This document shows positions 1 through 10,237 of a stretch of 64,000 bases of DNA, piece by piece (position 1 is the stretch's first letter; the number at the start of each line of letters is the position of its first letter). Both the position numbers and the translations under genes were made by a program. The notes beneath the pieces were generated by a model. It was not told where the DNA came from and did not search any database. It saw nothing but the letters and a program-made list of their open reading frames with translations. Source of the stretch: Lineus longissimus (lineage: Eukaryota; Nemertea; Pilidiophora; Heteronemertea; Lineidae); contig NC_088315.1 of the NCBI RefSeq assembly GCF_910592395.1, positions 2,501 through 66,500 on the forward strand, read 5' to 3'.

Positions 1-276
1 ACCCTAACCCTAACCCTAACCCTAACCCTAACCCTAACCCTAACCCTAACCCTAACCCTAACCCTAACCCTAACCCTAACCCTAACCCTAACCCTAACCC
101 TAACCCTAACCCTAACCCTAACCCTAACCCTAACCCTAACCCTAACCCTAACCCTAACCCTAACCCTAACCCTAACCCTAACCCTAACCCTAACCCTAAC
201 CCTAACCCTAACCCTAACCCTAACCCTAACCCTAACCCTAACCCTAACCCTAACCCTAACCCTAACCCTAACCCTA
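1..276. repeat. Telomere, (CCCTAA)n
   Basis: Forty-six uninterrupted copies of the hexamer occupy the very start of the window, with no variant copy before the break at about 276. The C-rich strand read 5'->3' at the left edge is the expected orientation for a left chromosome end, so the window begins at a telomere rather than at an interstitial array. TTAGGG telomeres are known for chordates, echinoderms, molluscs and annelids and are absent from most insects and from Caenorhabditis. Confidence 0.98.
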
Positions 277-1215
277 TTTACTTGGTACTTTTGGCATTTT
301 TGGTATTTTTGGTATTTTTCTACCTGGGTCCTAGAGCCATGTCCTGATGAGTTTTTGACCTGGTTTCGATTTTGAAATAAAGTTCGGCATCTCTGCTCTT
401 AGAAAAAAATGTTTTCAAAATTTTTAAATGGGTGCAAATATTTTTTTAAAATTTATTGTAAAAAGGATTTGAGACGGTATTGTGCATTGACCCGCGATTG
501 AGGTATTTGCAACGGTATTTAGGGATTCGCTACGGTATTGAGGTTAGTATTTGTGACGGTATTGTATTTGGGACGGGATTGAGGTAAGCATTGGTACGGT
601 ATTGGGGGAGGGTTAGTATTTACGACGGTATTGATCGATTTGCAGGTTCTTGGGGTTTAGCATTTGGAACGGGATTGTATTTGGAACGGGATTGTATTTG
701 GGACGGGATTCAAGGAGGTTAGTATTAGGGACGTGATTTAGTGATTCGCAACTGAATAGGGTTTAGCATATGGGATGGGATTGTATTTTGGACGGTATTG
801 GGGAAGGGTTCGCATTTACGACGGTATTGATCGATTTGCATCTTCTTGGGGTTTAGCATTTAGAACGGGATTGTATTTGGAACGGGATTGTATTTAGAAC
901 GGGATTGTATTTTGGACGGGATTCAAGGAGGTTAGTATTAGGGACGTGATTTAGTGATTTGCAACTGATGAGGGTTTAGCATATGGGATGGGATTGTATT
1001 TTGGACGGTATTGGGGGAGGGTTGGCATTTACGACGGTATTGATCGATTTGCAGGTTCTTGGGGTTTAGCATTTAGAACGGGATTGTATTTGGGACGGTA
1101 TTCAAGGAGGTTAGTATTTGGGACGTGATCGAGTGATTTGCAACTTCTGAGGGTTTGCGAGGGGATTGTATTTGGGACGGGATTGAGGGAGGGTTAGTAG
1201 TTTGGACCCATTTCC
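277..1215. repeat. Subtelomeric degenerate repeat block
   Basis: Short variants of a word resembling TATTTGGGACGGGATTG recur dozens of times. They are organised into a larger unit of about 205-212 bp: the landmark CGATTTGC followed by CTTGGGGTTTAGCATTT is found near 628, 832 and 1044. The G-rich strand of this block is the + strand, opposite to the telomere, whose G-rich strand is the - strand. Bases 283-318 are a small TTTTGGTA run. No gene is visible. Confidence 0.85.
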
Positions 1216-1286
1216 TGACACGGTATCTATTTGCGGAGCACTGGTGAACCTTTACCCATTCATATAACTTCAAAACCCAATCCAAT

Positions 1287-1490
1287 TCAAATATTATCCT
1301 CGACCAAATCTTGCTCGTTCAAATCATTACCCGACATAATTTTAAAAACAAGGTCACTCATTTTCGCCATATTATTGTCCGCAATGCGAACGTCGTAGGT
1401 TTTTCTCTGCATCGCTTGTGAGTGCTTCATGAGTGATGCCAAATCCTGCTCGGTTCTTGCACCCAAGTTCATTTGCAGGAGAAGTGACAC
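1287..1490 (-). pseudogene. Tyrosine-recombinase C-terminal fragment (transposon relic)
   Basis: A 67-codon open frame contains DLASLMKHSQAMQRKTYD. This matches the end of a tyrosine recombinase, where a catalytic His (as in LGHSS) is followed nine residues later by the nucleophilic Tyr; here the His of MKHS and the Tyr of TYD have exactly that spacing. The rest of the catalytic domain (Arg-Lys-His-Arg) is not visible upstream on the - strand, so this would be a 5'-truncated remnant of a Crypton-, DIRS- or Ngaro-like element. The call rests on one motif and could be chance. Confidence 0.35.
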
Positions 1491-1599
1491 GACTCTTCAA
1501 AGGGTGAGATTTAATTGATGTGGAACTCCCTATCCAGGTTGTCTCAAAGACATTGGGTTGTTCTCTTCAAAGGCTGAGATGTACTGGATAGGGAGCTCC

Positions 1600-1810
1600 A
1601 CATCTTTTAAAAAATTTTCAAAGTCAAAAAAGTTTGGGACTGATGATATTGATGATGTTGGTTCATTTTGAGCGAAAAAAAAGTCAAAAAAAACTTGTAC
1701 TTTGAAATTTTCAAGTATAGCGTACAACGAAAATGTCAAGGTTTGACAGGCTAGGAGTTCTAAGTCCAAATATTTTTTTCACTTTTTTTTCTATTCAAAA
1801 TGAAGAAACA
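1600..1810. repeat. AT-rich dispersed repeat, copy 1
   Basis: This is a run of words such as AAAAGTTTGGGACTGATGAT, TTGGTTCATTTTGAGC and AAAAAGTGAAAAAAATATTTGGACT with A/T homopolymers. The same words recur in either orientation near 4380-4770, 11480-11720, 32390-32600 and 46530-47160. It has no coding capacity and no terminal inverted repeats that I can see. Confidence 0.7.
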
Positions 1811-2678
1811 TCATCTCATCACAACATCATGACATCAGCTCGACATTAAATTAAATAAGGTCATTACCAGCAGCAAATAACAAGCTCTATCAACGGTGGG
1901 TAATCGATACTGTATAAGATAATAATTGAGAATCTCATTAAAATCGTATCGGGATTTTTGACCTGAGTGCAGAGGAGCCAGAATGATCTGCGATGGCAAA
2001 AATTTAGTTAAAACGGAAAAACCCAACTGGTTATTCGAATCTACGTGCTTTGCATGCAGCTTTCATTTTAGTTATCCTTACTGCCGCTATAAAAATGGAA
2101 AGCAGCAACGTCAGGTCAGTGTCCATATTCATCAGCCTGACATCCACAGGTATACAGAATCTTAGTCGAGAGGCCTAACACCTTACGCACAGAGCAGGAA
2201 AGTAGCCATATTTCCCTCCAATGAGCTATCAACTGGAATCATTGAACAGCGACTGTTGCTTCTCTTAAGTTGGAAATTCACTTGCACTGGTTTGGTCTAG
2301 AGGGTTTGCAGCTGTTTGTCGCTCATTCTCAAATTACAGCATATGGTTTGAAGTTTGTTGGGCCATTGTCATCAGAGTGACGTTTCAACTATGTGATGGT
2401 GACTGGTCAAGTAAATACATTGAATGCATATCGAGTAAAGTAGGAGCCGCTTTGGTAAGACATTTGATGGACTAATTTACCCTGATGGAACATGTGTGTG
2501 TTTCCCCTATTTTTTCACCAATTAGCAGATTAAGCGACCACCAACCAGCCAAACACCAACAATTCGAGGCCTGATCTGTTGGACAGGAAATAATCGCACA
2601 CAGAAACTCTCACAGATACAGCACCGGTCTGCAGACGGCATATGGTAAGTAGTGTAGCTTTTTTTTATGTAACTGAAA

Positions 2679-3110
2679 GGCTTTAACAGCACACTTCCCC
2701 TCAGAGTGCAGTTTTGGGAGTAAGACCACTGCAGTGGGCGAGGCATCAGCAAGAAAGGCATTAACAGCACACTTCCCCTCAGAGTGCAGTTTTGGGAGTA
2801 AGACCACTGCAGTGGGCGAGGCATCAGCAAGAAAGGCATTAACAGCACACTTCCCCTCAGAGTGCAGTTTTGGGAGTAAGACCACTGCAGTGGGCGAGGC
2901 ATCAGCAAGAAAGGCATTAACAGCACACTTCCCCTCAGAGTGCAGTTTTGGGAGTAAGACTACTGCAGTGGGCGAGGCATCAGCAAGAAAGGCTTTAACA
3001 GCACACTTCCCCTCAGAGTGCAGTTTTGGGAGTAAGACCACTGCAGTGGGCGAGGCATCAGCAAGAAAGGCACTGAAAGAACGCTTCACATCAGGGTGAA
3101 TTGGGAGTAA
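2679..3110. repeat. 78-bp minisatellite
   Basis: Five near-identical 78-bp units begin at 2679, 2757, 2835, 2913 and 2991, and a sixth decayed unit starts at about 3069. Each begins GGC(A/T)TTAACAGCACACTTCC. Because 78 is a multiple of three, the array leaves long frames open on both strands; these are repeat artefacts, not genes. A partial degenerate unit continues to about 3165. Confidence 0.93.
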
Positions 3111-3165
3111 GACTACTGCAGTACGCGGACATACGCCTCCCTCAGAGTGAATTGGGAGTGAGAGG

Positions 3166-5088
3166 AGAAAGGTAAATGGGGTTGTATGTTCCTATGTTGC
3201 CAGGTTGCTGAACTGAAACGAGGAACATTCTCGGCAGATAAGATCCTGGACCGAATGACTAAACCTCCCTAATAGTTCTGTTTTCACCGGTTTGGGAATG
3301 TAGCCGTTATGGTAGTTTACCTGTGAATTTCTTGACTGTGATAACGCCTGATATTCGATTTGGAACTGCAAAATAGAGTCATGCATTGTGAGGCTCGTTC
3401 TTTCAATTAATAAAACATATGTCTATACTTGAAAAATCGATGTGTAGCTTATGTTTCTCAATTTAAAGCCTGCGAATACAAAAGGGATGCAAGCGGTAAA
3501 CTGGTTATTAATAATTCACATATGTCATTATTTGCACTATATATGTTAAACTTGGTTATTTTTAATGAGACGGCGACACTCAACAACTCCTTTGTGTTAG
3601 GAAGTGTTCCCTCCTGTGCTTGCACACGATCTCCATAGAGCTCATTGCTGCTAACATGATTTCTGTAACCCTAAACAAATCAGGCCAAGATCCTGAGGAG
3701 AATTGCCAACCAATAAATAACGCACCGTCGTAGACCGAAAAAATTCGATGATAGATGGATTAGTGCACATGTATCTTGCTGGCGCCAAATAAAGCTTTTC
3801 AAAGATTATTACTGTTGATTTCACACTTATATGGCGAAACAAAGTATACCTCTCCCTAAGATGGCGCGCCAGACTCACGTTAGTTTGGAGATGAGAGATG
3901 AGCTGGAAGTACGAGGTGTAACAGTTGACGTAGATATTACTGAGTTGAAAGACCAAGTAGACCTTTCCCTAAGATGACGAGCAAGACGCATTACTGGGTC
4001 GGGAAACCAAACGTCGCCTCACCTCAATCATATGTATTTCCATTTGCTTATATCTTTCAGATCCTTGGCGCATAAGAGTATGTAAAACAAGACGGCAGAT
4101 CCAAATCTGCATGTATGATATGTACGACATCCCATTCTATCCGTGACAAAGACATATTAACTTAAGATCAATGATCTTATTCAATAATTTCAAGTCGTAT
4201 AGCATGGAAAGGCCCTGCCTACAGTTGCATGAGACGATCAAATTTGCAGCTTATAGACAGAACTTGGTGCAGACCTCAAAGGCCAGCGGTAAGTCAATTT
4301 GTAAGAACCCCGCGAAGCATAACTCTTTTAAAAATTTTAATATTGCACCATTTAAATGATTGATAACTTTTTATCGAAAGAAAATCGAAGTAAAAATATT
4401 TTTTCACTTTTTTTTACGCTCAAAATGAACCAACATCACCAATATCATCAGTCCCAAATTTTTTTTGACTTTGAAAATTTTTCAAAATTTTGAACTGACT
4501 GACTGTTGAAAATGTTTTTAAGCACAAATTTTTTTTTCGTTCAAAATAAACCAACATCACCAATATCATCAGTTCCAAAACTTTTTTTGACTTCCAGAAC
4601 TAGAACCAGGAAACGTGGAATAGTTTTCCACTTTGGGGTGATATAAAAAATTTCAACTATGAAGGATGAAAAAAAATTTTGAGTCCAAAAATTCAAGAAA
4701 CATCATCAGTCCCAAAAGATTTTGTCTTTGAAAAATTTTTAGAAAAAATTCAACTATGATGAAAGAAAAAATGTCTACAGTCCCTAAAGTCCCAAAAAAC
4801 ACTCGGTTTACTATGAACCCATAAATGTGTAGATTACGGTGCCTGCGAAAAAATTGGCCTCGGCAAGATCTTGACATGCTTGAACAATACCAAGTGTCGT
4901 GTGTCGGGGGCCTGTTTGATGCGGCTCTTTACGCCGTCCTCCGCAGCGTACGTGTGGCGCCACCTTATCACAACACTAGCCTATCACAAGGTTCAACTCC
5001 CTTTCAAGCCGCAATCAAGTACATAATCTGTTGCACACCACCATAGTTATCTGTTGCACACCACCATTGTTACATACACATATTTCAG
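3166..5088. other. Intergenic region upstream of the Kv gene
   Basis: No exon could be supported here. A diverged tandem pair sits near 3840 and 3952 (each with CCCTAAGATG). The AT-rich dispersed repeat fills about 4380-4770. A 23-bp word starting CTGTTGCACACCACCAT is tandemly doubled at about 5028-5073, just before the first Kv splice acceptor. A 5' non-coding or short coding exon of the channel may lie here, because exon 5089 begins with an acceptor-like TTTCAG. Confidence 0.5.
4380..4770. repeat. AT-rich dispersed repeat, copy 2 (multiple units)
   Basis: About three imperfect units share the CAAAATGAACCAACATCACC and ATCATCAGTCCCAAAA words with the other copies in this window, in the orientation opposite to copy 1. 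No open frame of interest. Confidence 0.7.
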
Positions 5089-5132
5089 GTGGAAGTGACG
5101 TCATCGAATCTTTCAGACCGGATCTGGAAGTT

Positions 5133-8125
5133 ATGACTTTCAATATCGGAGGCACCAAGTTCCAGACTTCGCGACGCTCCTTGCTAGCGATACCGAACAC
5201 GAAGCTGGCTGACATAGACATGCATAGAACTCAGTATCCAATGATAAAAGGGGCCTATTGGTTTGACAAGAACCCGACTGTTTTCGCCGCCATATTGGAT
5301 TGTTTGCGGAATGGTGCCCTGCACGTGCCAGACGGGATTTGTACATCAGCATTTTTACACGAAATGTGTTACTGGCAGATACCCAAGTCCTATATCGCCT
5401 CCTGCTGTTTGTCCAAAGTTGCTGCTTCTAGTTCGGAGAAAGAGGCTGCAGACGTGAGTTCAATGTTGTTCAGTTGCTGGGGTTCAGTATTTGGCCAAAT
5501 ATCACATCATTGGCGGGGCATTATCCCGTGTATCAGAATGGAAACGAGAAATGACACTGATAAAATGAACACTGATTTATCAAGTTTGAATTTTGCACTT
5601 TATTGCTTGGCTGATACAGGTTTGATGTGGTGACCTCTCGATTATAGCACCTCTATTTCACTTCAAGTTAGACACTTATGTATTCAATATATGAATTCAT
5701 CAAGATGTCCACCATTGCCTACCATATTGAGATCTTTGAAGTTATCGGTGTGAGCCCGGTGACTCAGTCGGCGTTATCACCAACGCTACTATTTAAAATG
5801 AAATTTACTGAAGGTGATGTTTGTATCTAATGCCTAACGCGTGACGACTCCCAGAGATTGTGGGTTTCTACATGGTGGCATGTTGTCACACTCTCAACAA
5901 CAGCATAACTCATATCAGCTGAGTCAGACTTTTAAAAACTCACAGAGATTGAAGGTTTCTGCATGGTGGTATGATGTTACGCTCTCAACAACAGCATTGA
6001 GGGTTTCTGCATGGTGGTATGATGTTACGCTCTCAACAACAGCATAACTCATATAAGCCAAACTCACAACAGCTCATCAAAACTGATGTGTTTTACATTT
6101 CAAACAAAATTCTCGATTCTATCATACACAAATGCGTAGTTCAGTTCAATACGCAACGCATGGCTTTCAAGAGTGTAGCATACCAAATAATTCAACGAAG
6201 GAAGGCTGGCGTTTTATCGAACGGCTTATTAAACATATCCGACTGGCAAAGTTATTGATTTCCTCAACCAGTCCACGTTGTGTTCATCACTGCACGACTA
6301 CCTACACCCTACTGCAGCATATTTCCTTGAACTCGACTTGCACTCTTGTTAGCAAGTAGCTGAGGTTTATTATATTCTAACTGCGTTTTATCCTTCTTCA
6401 GGTCGTTTGGAAAGAAATGATTGACGAAGACCCGGATAGGTTTTCCAAGCAGTTACCATTCTTAACGGGAGTACGCAAGTTACAGATGCAGGCCTGGTTG
6501 TTTTTAGAATATTCGAATTACTCTACCCCAGCTTTGGTGAGTATTCTGTTTGTTTTAACAAAACTAATGCCGCAACTATCAGTGTATTTAGAGTACTCTA
6601 CCCAAGCTTTTGTGGGTATTCTGTTTGTTTTAACAAAACTAATGCCCCAACTATCAGTTTTCATTGGTACTGTATTCTGTATCATGACTTGTTGTTCTTA
6701 GAGTACCCTAGCCCAGTTTTGAAGAGTGTTCTGTTTCTGTTGAGAACGCTGATACCCAATTATTGATATTCATAAGTCCAGCAGCACTCATTCTTCAAAG
6801 ACTAGCCAAATTTATTCCATCCAGCATTGTTGTACACTCTGTTTTTTATAATCTAGAACCGCATTTATCTCTTAGTATACTGAAGGTCCTTGGTCTCCAT
6901 AAATGAACACCTTTAAATCATTTTCTTTTACGATAGGGAAGGGCACTGCTATTGGGTGTGGGTTACTGACCCTGATTCAGTGGCTTGTACTGCAAAGATA
7001 TGATCACCACAACGTGATTTTATGCAGAAAAATTATCATCCCAGGTTTTTAGATACTAAAGAAATGAAGCACATGACATTGCATATTCTCATCCAAGGTT
7101 ATTAGATACTACATTACAGTACAGCGAATATCCTTATTTTTCAGATTTGGGCCATTTTATACAATATTGTCCTTGTATTGTCGATAGTGCTACAAGGACT
7201 AGAGACGTGCTCCATATTCCAGGAAGATATTCCAATAGATAACAACTCATACACCAGTCAGGCTCTGACCACTAATCCAGTCACAACGGTCACACGATCA
7301 GAATGTCCCAACACTATTGATAAACCACAGGAGGCACGGAGACCGTTACGATTCTTCTTCTATGTCAATATCTCGATGATATCTTTCTTTATCGTGGAGT
7401 TACTACTGCGCTTTTTCATTGCCCCGTCCAAGAGATCGTTTTTTTCTTGTCCTTACAACATTATCGACTTTATCACGAATGTTTTACTCACCGTTATGTT
7501 GGTTGTGGAGAATACGTGCGAAAACTCAAAAAAACCTGCCTGTACCTACATCAAATATATCGCGGGTCTCTGTAAGGTGATGAGGGTCATCCGCATTATG
7601 AAACTCTCGCGATGTTTTGCGGGATTGAAGGTCCTGCTGCTCGTATTCAGGAGATCATTCTACGAGTTATTGACTCTAATGTCTTTTTTGTTGGTCGGAA
7701 TGTTGATGTTCTCAACTATGATATATTACGCGGAGTTACATAGCGGGAGTCGAATGAGCAATGTGCCGCTCGCCTATTGGTGGAGCTTGGTGACGATGAC
7801 AACTGTAGGCTACGGAGACTACTATCCGACAACTGCGCCTGGATACGTCATTGCCATAATGTGTGCTATTTGTGGAATAATAATAACAGGACTGGCCATT
7901 CCGATATTGGGAAATAATTTTGCCAAGTATTATGACTTGGTGGCAAGCTGCAAGGCCAAGATGTTAGGAAAAGAGGAACGAGCTGATCCTAACTACCCCC
8001 GACCCGCTATTGTCGAAAATGGTAACTTAGTATATCAGAAAGAAAACGTACGAAAAAACACTCAATACGCCAACAACAGTTTTTCGATGATGGTATCCGA
8101 GACAAATGGAGCAGGACTCCATTGA
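5133..8125 (+). CDS. Voltage-gated potassium channel, Shaw/Kv3-like
   Basis: Three exons (5089/5133-5453, 6402-6536, 7145-8125) join in phase 0 to give 478 residues from the ATG at 5133; the first exon has an acceptor at 5088, so a few upstream codons are possible. The tetramerisation domain (about 1-105) has the NIGG start and an exact H-X5-C-X20-CC zinc site, the hallmark of Kv2/3/4 channels. S1 is about 153-173, S2 222-243, S3 256-275, S4 289-310, S5 323-348, pore TMTTVGYGD 369-377, S6 385-415. It should form a tetrameric K+ channel in the plasma membrane. Oddities: in S4 the first gating Arg is Gly and the second is Lys, and the S6 Pro-Val-Pro hinge reads AIP. The tail is short (about 60 residues). 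Kv family membership is certain; Shaw assignment rests on similarity around S1, S4 and S5. Confidence 0.93.
5855..6055. repeat. Imperfect tandem repeat in Kv intron 1
   Basis: Three copies of a block around TTTCTGCATGGTGGTATGAT followed by CTCTCAACAACAGCA occur at about 5868, 5958 and 6004. The last two are nearly identical and the first is diverged. The repeat lies entirely inside intron 1 (5454-6401). Confidence 0.75.
6503..6735 (+). repeat. Tandem duplication across the Kv exon 2 splice donor
   Basis: The end of exon 2 (codons for LEYSNYSTPAL) plus the donor and about 50 bp of intron is repeated downstream. Copy 1 contains the real junction GCTTTG|GTGAGT at 6536/6537. Copy 2 starts at about 6587 (TTTAGAGTACTCTACCCAAG) with the donor changed to GTGGGT. 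A third, decayed copy starts at about 6693. It resembles the larger splice-spanning arrays in the other two genes. Confidence 0.75.
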
Positions 8126-10237
8126 CTGAAGCAGAGGAATACACCAGTTATAGATGGAATGGGACTCCTTGTAGCAAATAAGTAAAGCAGGCAGGCACTG
8201 GTTATTAATGCTATCTATGGGATCGCCTCTCAAGGAGTTCGGAGCATTTAGCGCCCGGAACCTGTCACTTGAAACGAGGTGGGGTTCATCCCAAGCTCAA
8301 CCTCAACCTTCCTGTGGCTTGAGTGGCATTCAGCATAACACGCGATCAATCTGATGGTACGGACGCTACCTAAAGGTGTGTGACTTTGCAAAATGAGACA
8401 GTGGCATCAGCTTCAGCAATGGTGCGATATTAGTCGGGTAAGCTAGTGTTAATCATATGTCCTGGAATAAGGTATGCATGACGGTTGGGTATGCTGAATA
8501 AGTAAACATAAACAAAAACGGGCAACCTGATTGGCCAGAATGCCATCACGTGATGAATTCATTTGGACAACGGTAGTGGGGAACAAGGTCACTGGAATTG
8601 TATTCAGCCAGAGCAGTTAGTTATTGAGTTTTCGAATATAGATGACGATACCCATGCTCTTGTCTAAATCTGCCCCCAATCGTAATGGCAACAATTCGAG
8701 TTTTTATTCTGATTTGGGCCACGTACAAGTGATATTTTCTCGTTCTTTATCTACCTTGTATCATTGAGCCACCTAGTGAAGGAGACTATTTTAATGTGCG
8801 GCTACTATAAATATACACACTGTATCAGGTGGCCGTCAGCCGAGATGAAATATTTACCGATGAATAAGCACTCTTAAGTGAATTTTCTGGACATAGTAAG
8901 GCCTACATGAACAATCATGTGGTCGATCCAGGGCTGGCGCGATACCAGTCAGGCCAACTCATGAAAGTTGATGGTCTCAATTTTTTTGTGTAAGGTTGCT
9001 AAACAGCTTTAAAATCTGCTCTTATTATCAATCATTCGCCCAAACTGGCCTGTTATAATATGCGTCTTTGCTCGGCCGATGTGGCCTGTTATAATATGCG
9101 TCTTTGCTCGGATGTGGCCTGTTATAATATGCGTCTTTGCTCGGATGTGGCCTGTTATAATATGCGTCTTTGCTCGGATGTGGCCTGTTATGATATGCGT
9201 CTTTGCTCGGATGTGGCCTGTTATAATATGCGTCTTTGCTCGGATGTGGCCTGTTATAATATGCGTCTTTGCTCGGATGTGGATAAAATATACCAATTCA
9301 TCAATTTCAGTCGTTTTGAACAAATTAGCTATGTATTTAATGCATTTATTTGATATCTCTTTAGCCGTATATCTTTTTTTATGAAATACATAAAAATTTT
9401 AGTCAAATTTGATCACTTGTTTCCGTCCTTTCGTCCAACCTGAACTTGTGATATTGAATCAAAACATTTAACTGGACACGCAAGTTAGTAACCTCGACTG
9501 GCTATCCTGCCACCATAGTGACACAGGACAACATCCTCGCGTCCACAGTGATACAGGACAACAGCTAGTAAGTCTCGACTGGTAATCCTCCCCACCATAG
9601 TGACACAAGAAACAGCTAGTAAGTCCGAATAGTCATCCTAACCCAAAACCGGATGACCAGAACTGACCTTATCAATTATCAATAATTGCAAAATTACCAT
9701 GCTAGTTGAGGTAAAGATATACATGAAAATGATTTGATTCAAGTTTACAAATTTTACCAAAATATCAAATAAAATGTAGAATTGCCTCATAACACCAGTT
9801 TAACAGTTCAAAGAAAGCCCGAAAGATTGGCTGTGATAGTGTACTACGCCTTCAAACTGATAGGGACAACAGTATGCAGAAGGGTCAAATTGGTCATCTT
9901 CGTCGTTTAGTCTTTGTAAACCCTGCCTTAAAGGATGACATGCAGCATTGAGGCGAATGCGATAAGTGATAACCTGCCGTGATAGATGTCAGTCCAAAGG
10001 CAAGGGCTACTTCACAACATCTCGACTAGAGCGCGCATTGATCAACAACTCTTACGATAGATTAAAGCTTGCTGATGTTGCAGTGCGTTGCCAAAGACTT
10101 TAACTTAATAACTGTATAGACCAACATACCATAGTGTGGTCATAGAATACCACCGTTTGCCAGGTTACCAGTTGTTTCAATAAAGCGAGAGGTAGAGCTA
10201 ACTACCTCAGATGTGGCGGAAGTGTAGACGGGAAACC
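8126..10237. other. Intergenic between Kv and patatin genes
   Basis: Both neighbours run in the + direction. Apart from the 33-bp array at 9049-9285, only weak duplications are visible, such as the CACCATAGTGACACA blocks at about 9515-9620. No exon, RNA gene or clear promoter is supported. Confidence 0.6.
9049..9285. repeat. 33-bp minisatellite
   Basis: Seven units of about 33 bp share GTTATAATATGCGTCTTTGC; the first unit has a 3-bp insertion. The unit length keeps two + frames and one - frame open, but the predicted peptides are simple repeats with no start or splice context. Confidence 0.93.

Larger units (their letters stand above)
1216..2678. other. Intergenic, no confirmed gene
   Basis: The stretch between the subtelomere and the first minisatellite holds a possible recombinase relic (1287-1490, listed separately) and one copy of the AT-rich dispersed repeat (about 1600-1810). 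Nothing else is recognisable; open frames here are short and lack splice or codon support. Confidence 0.6.

Noticed and set aside
2522-3099. Frames of 121-159 codons on both strands
   Set aside because: Generated by the 78-bp minisatellite, a multiple of three.
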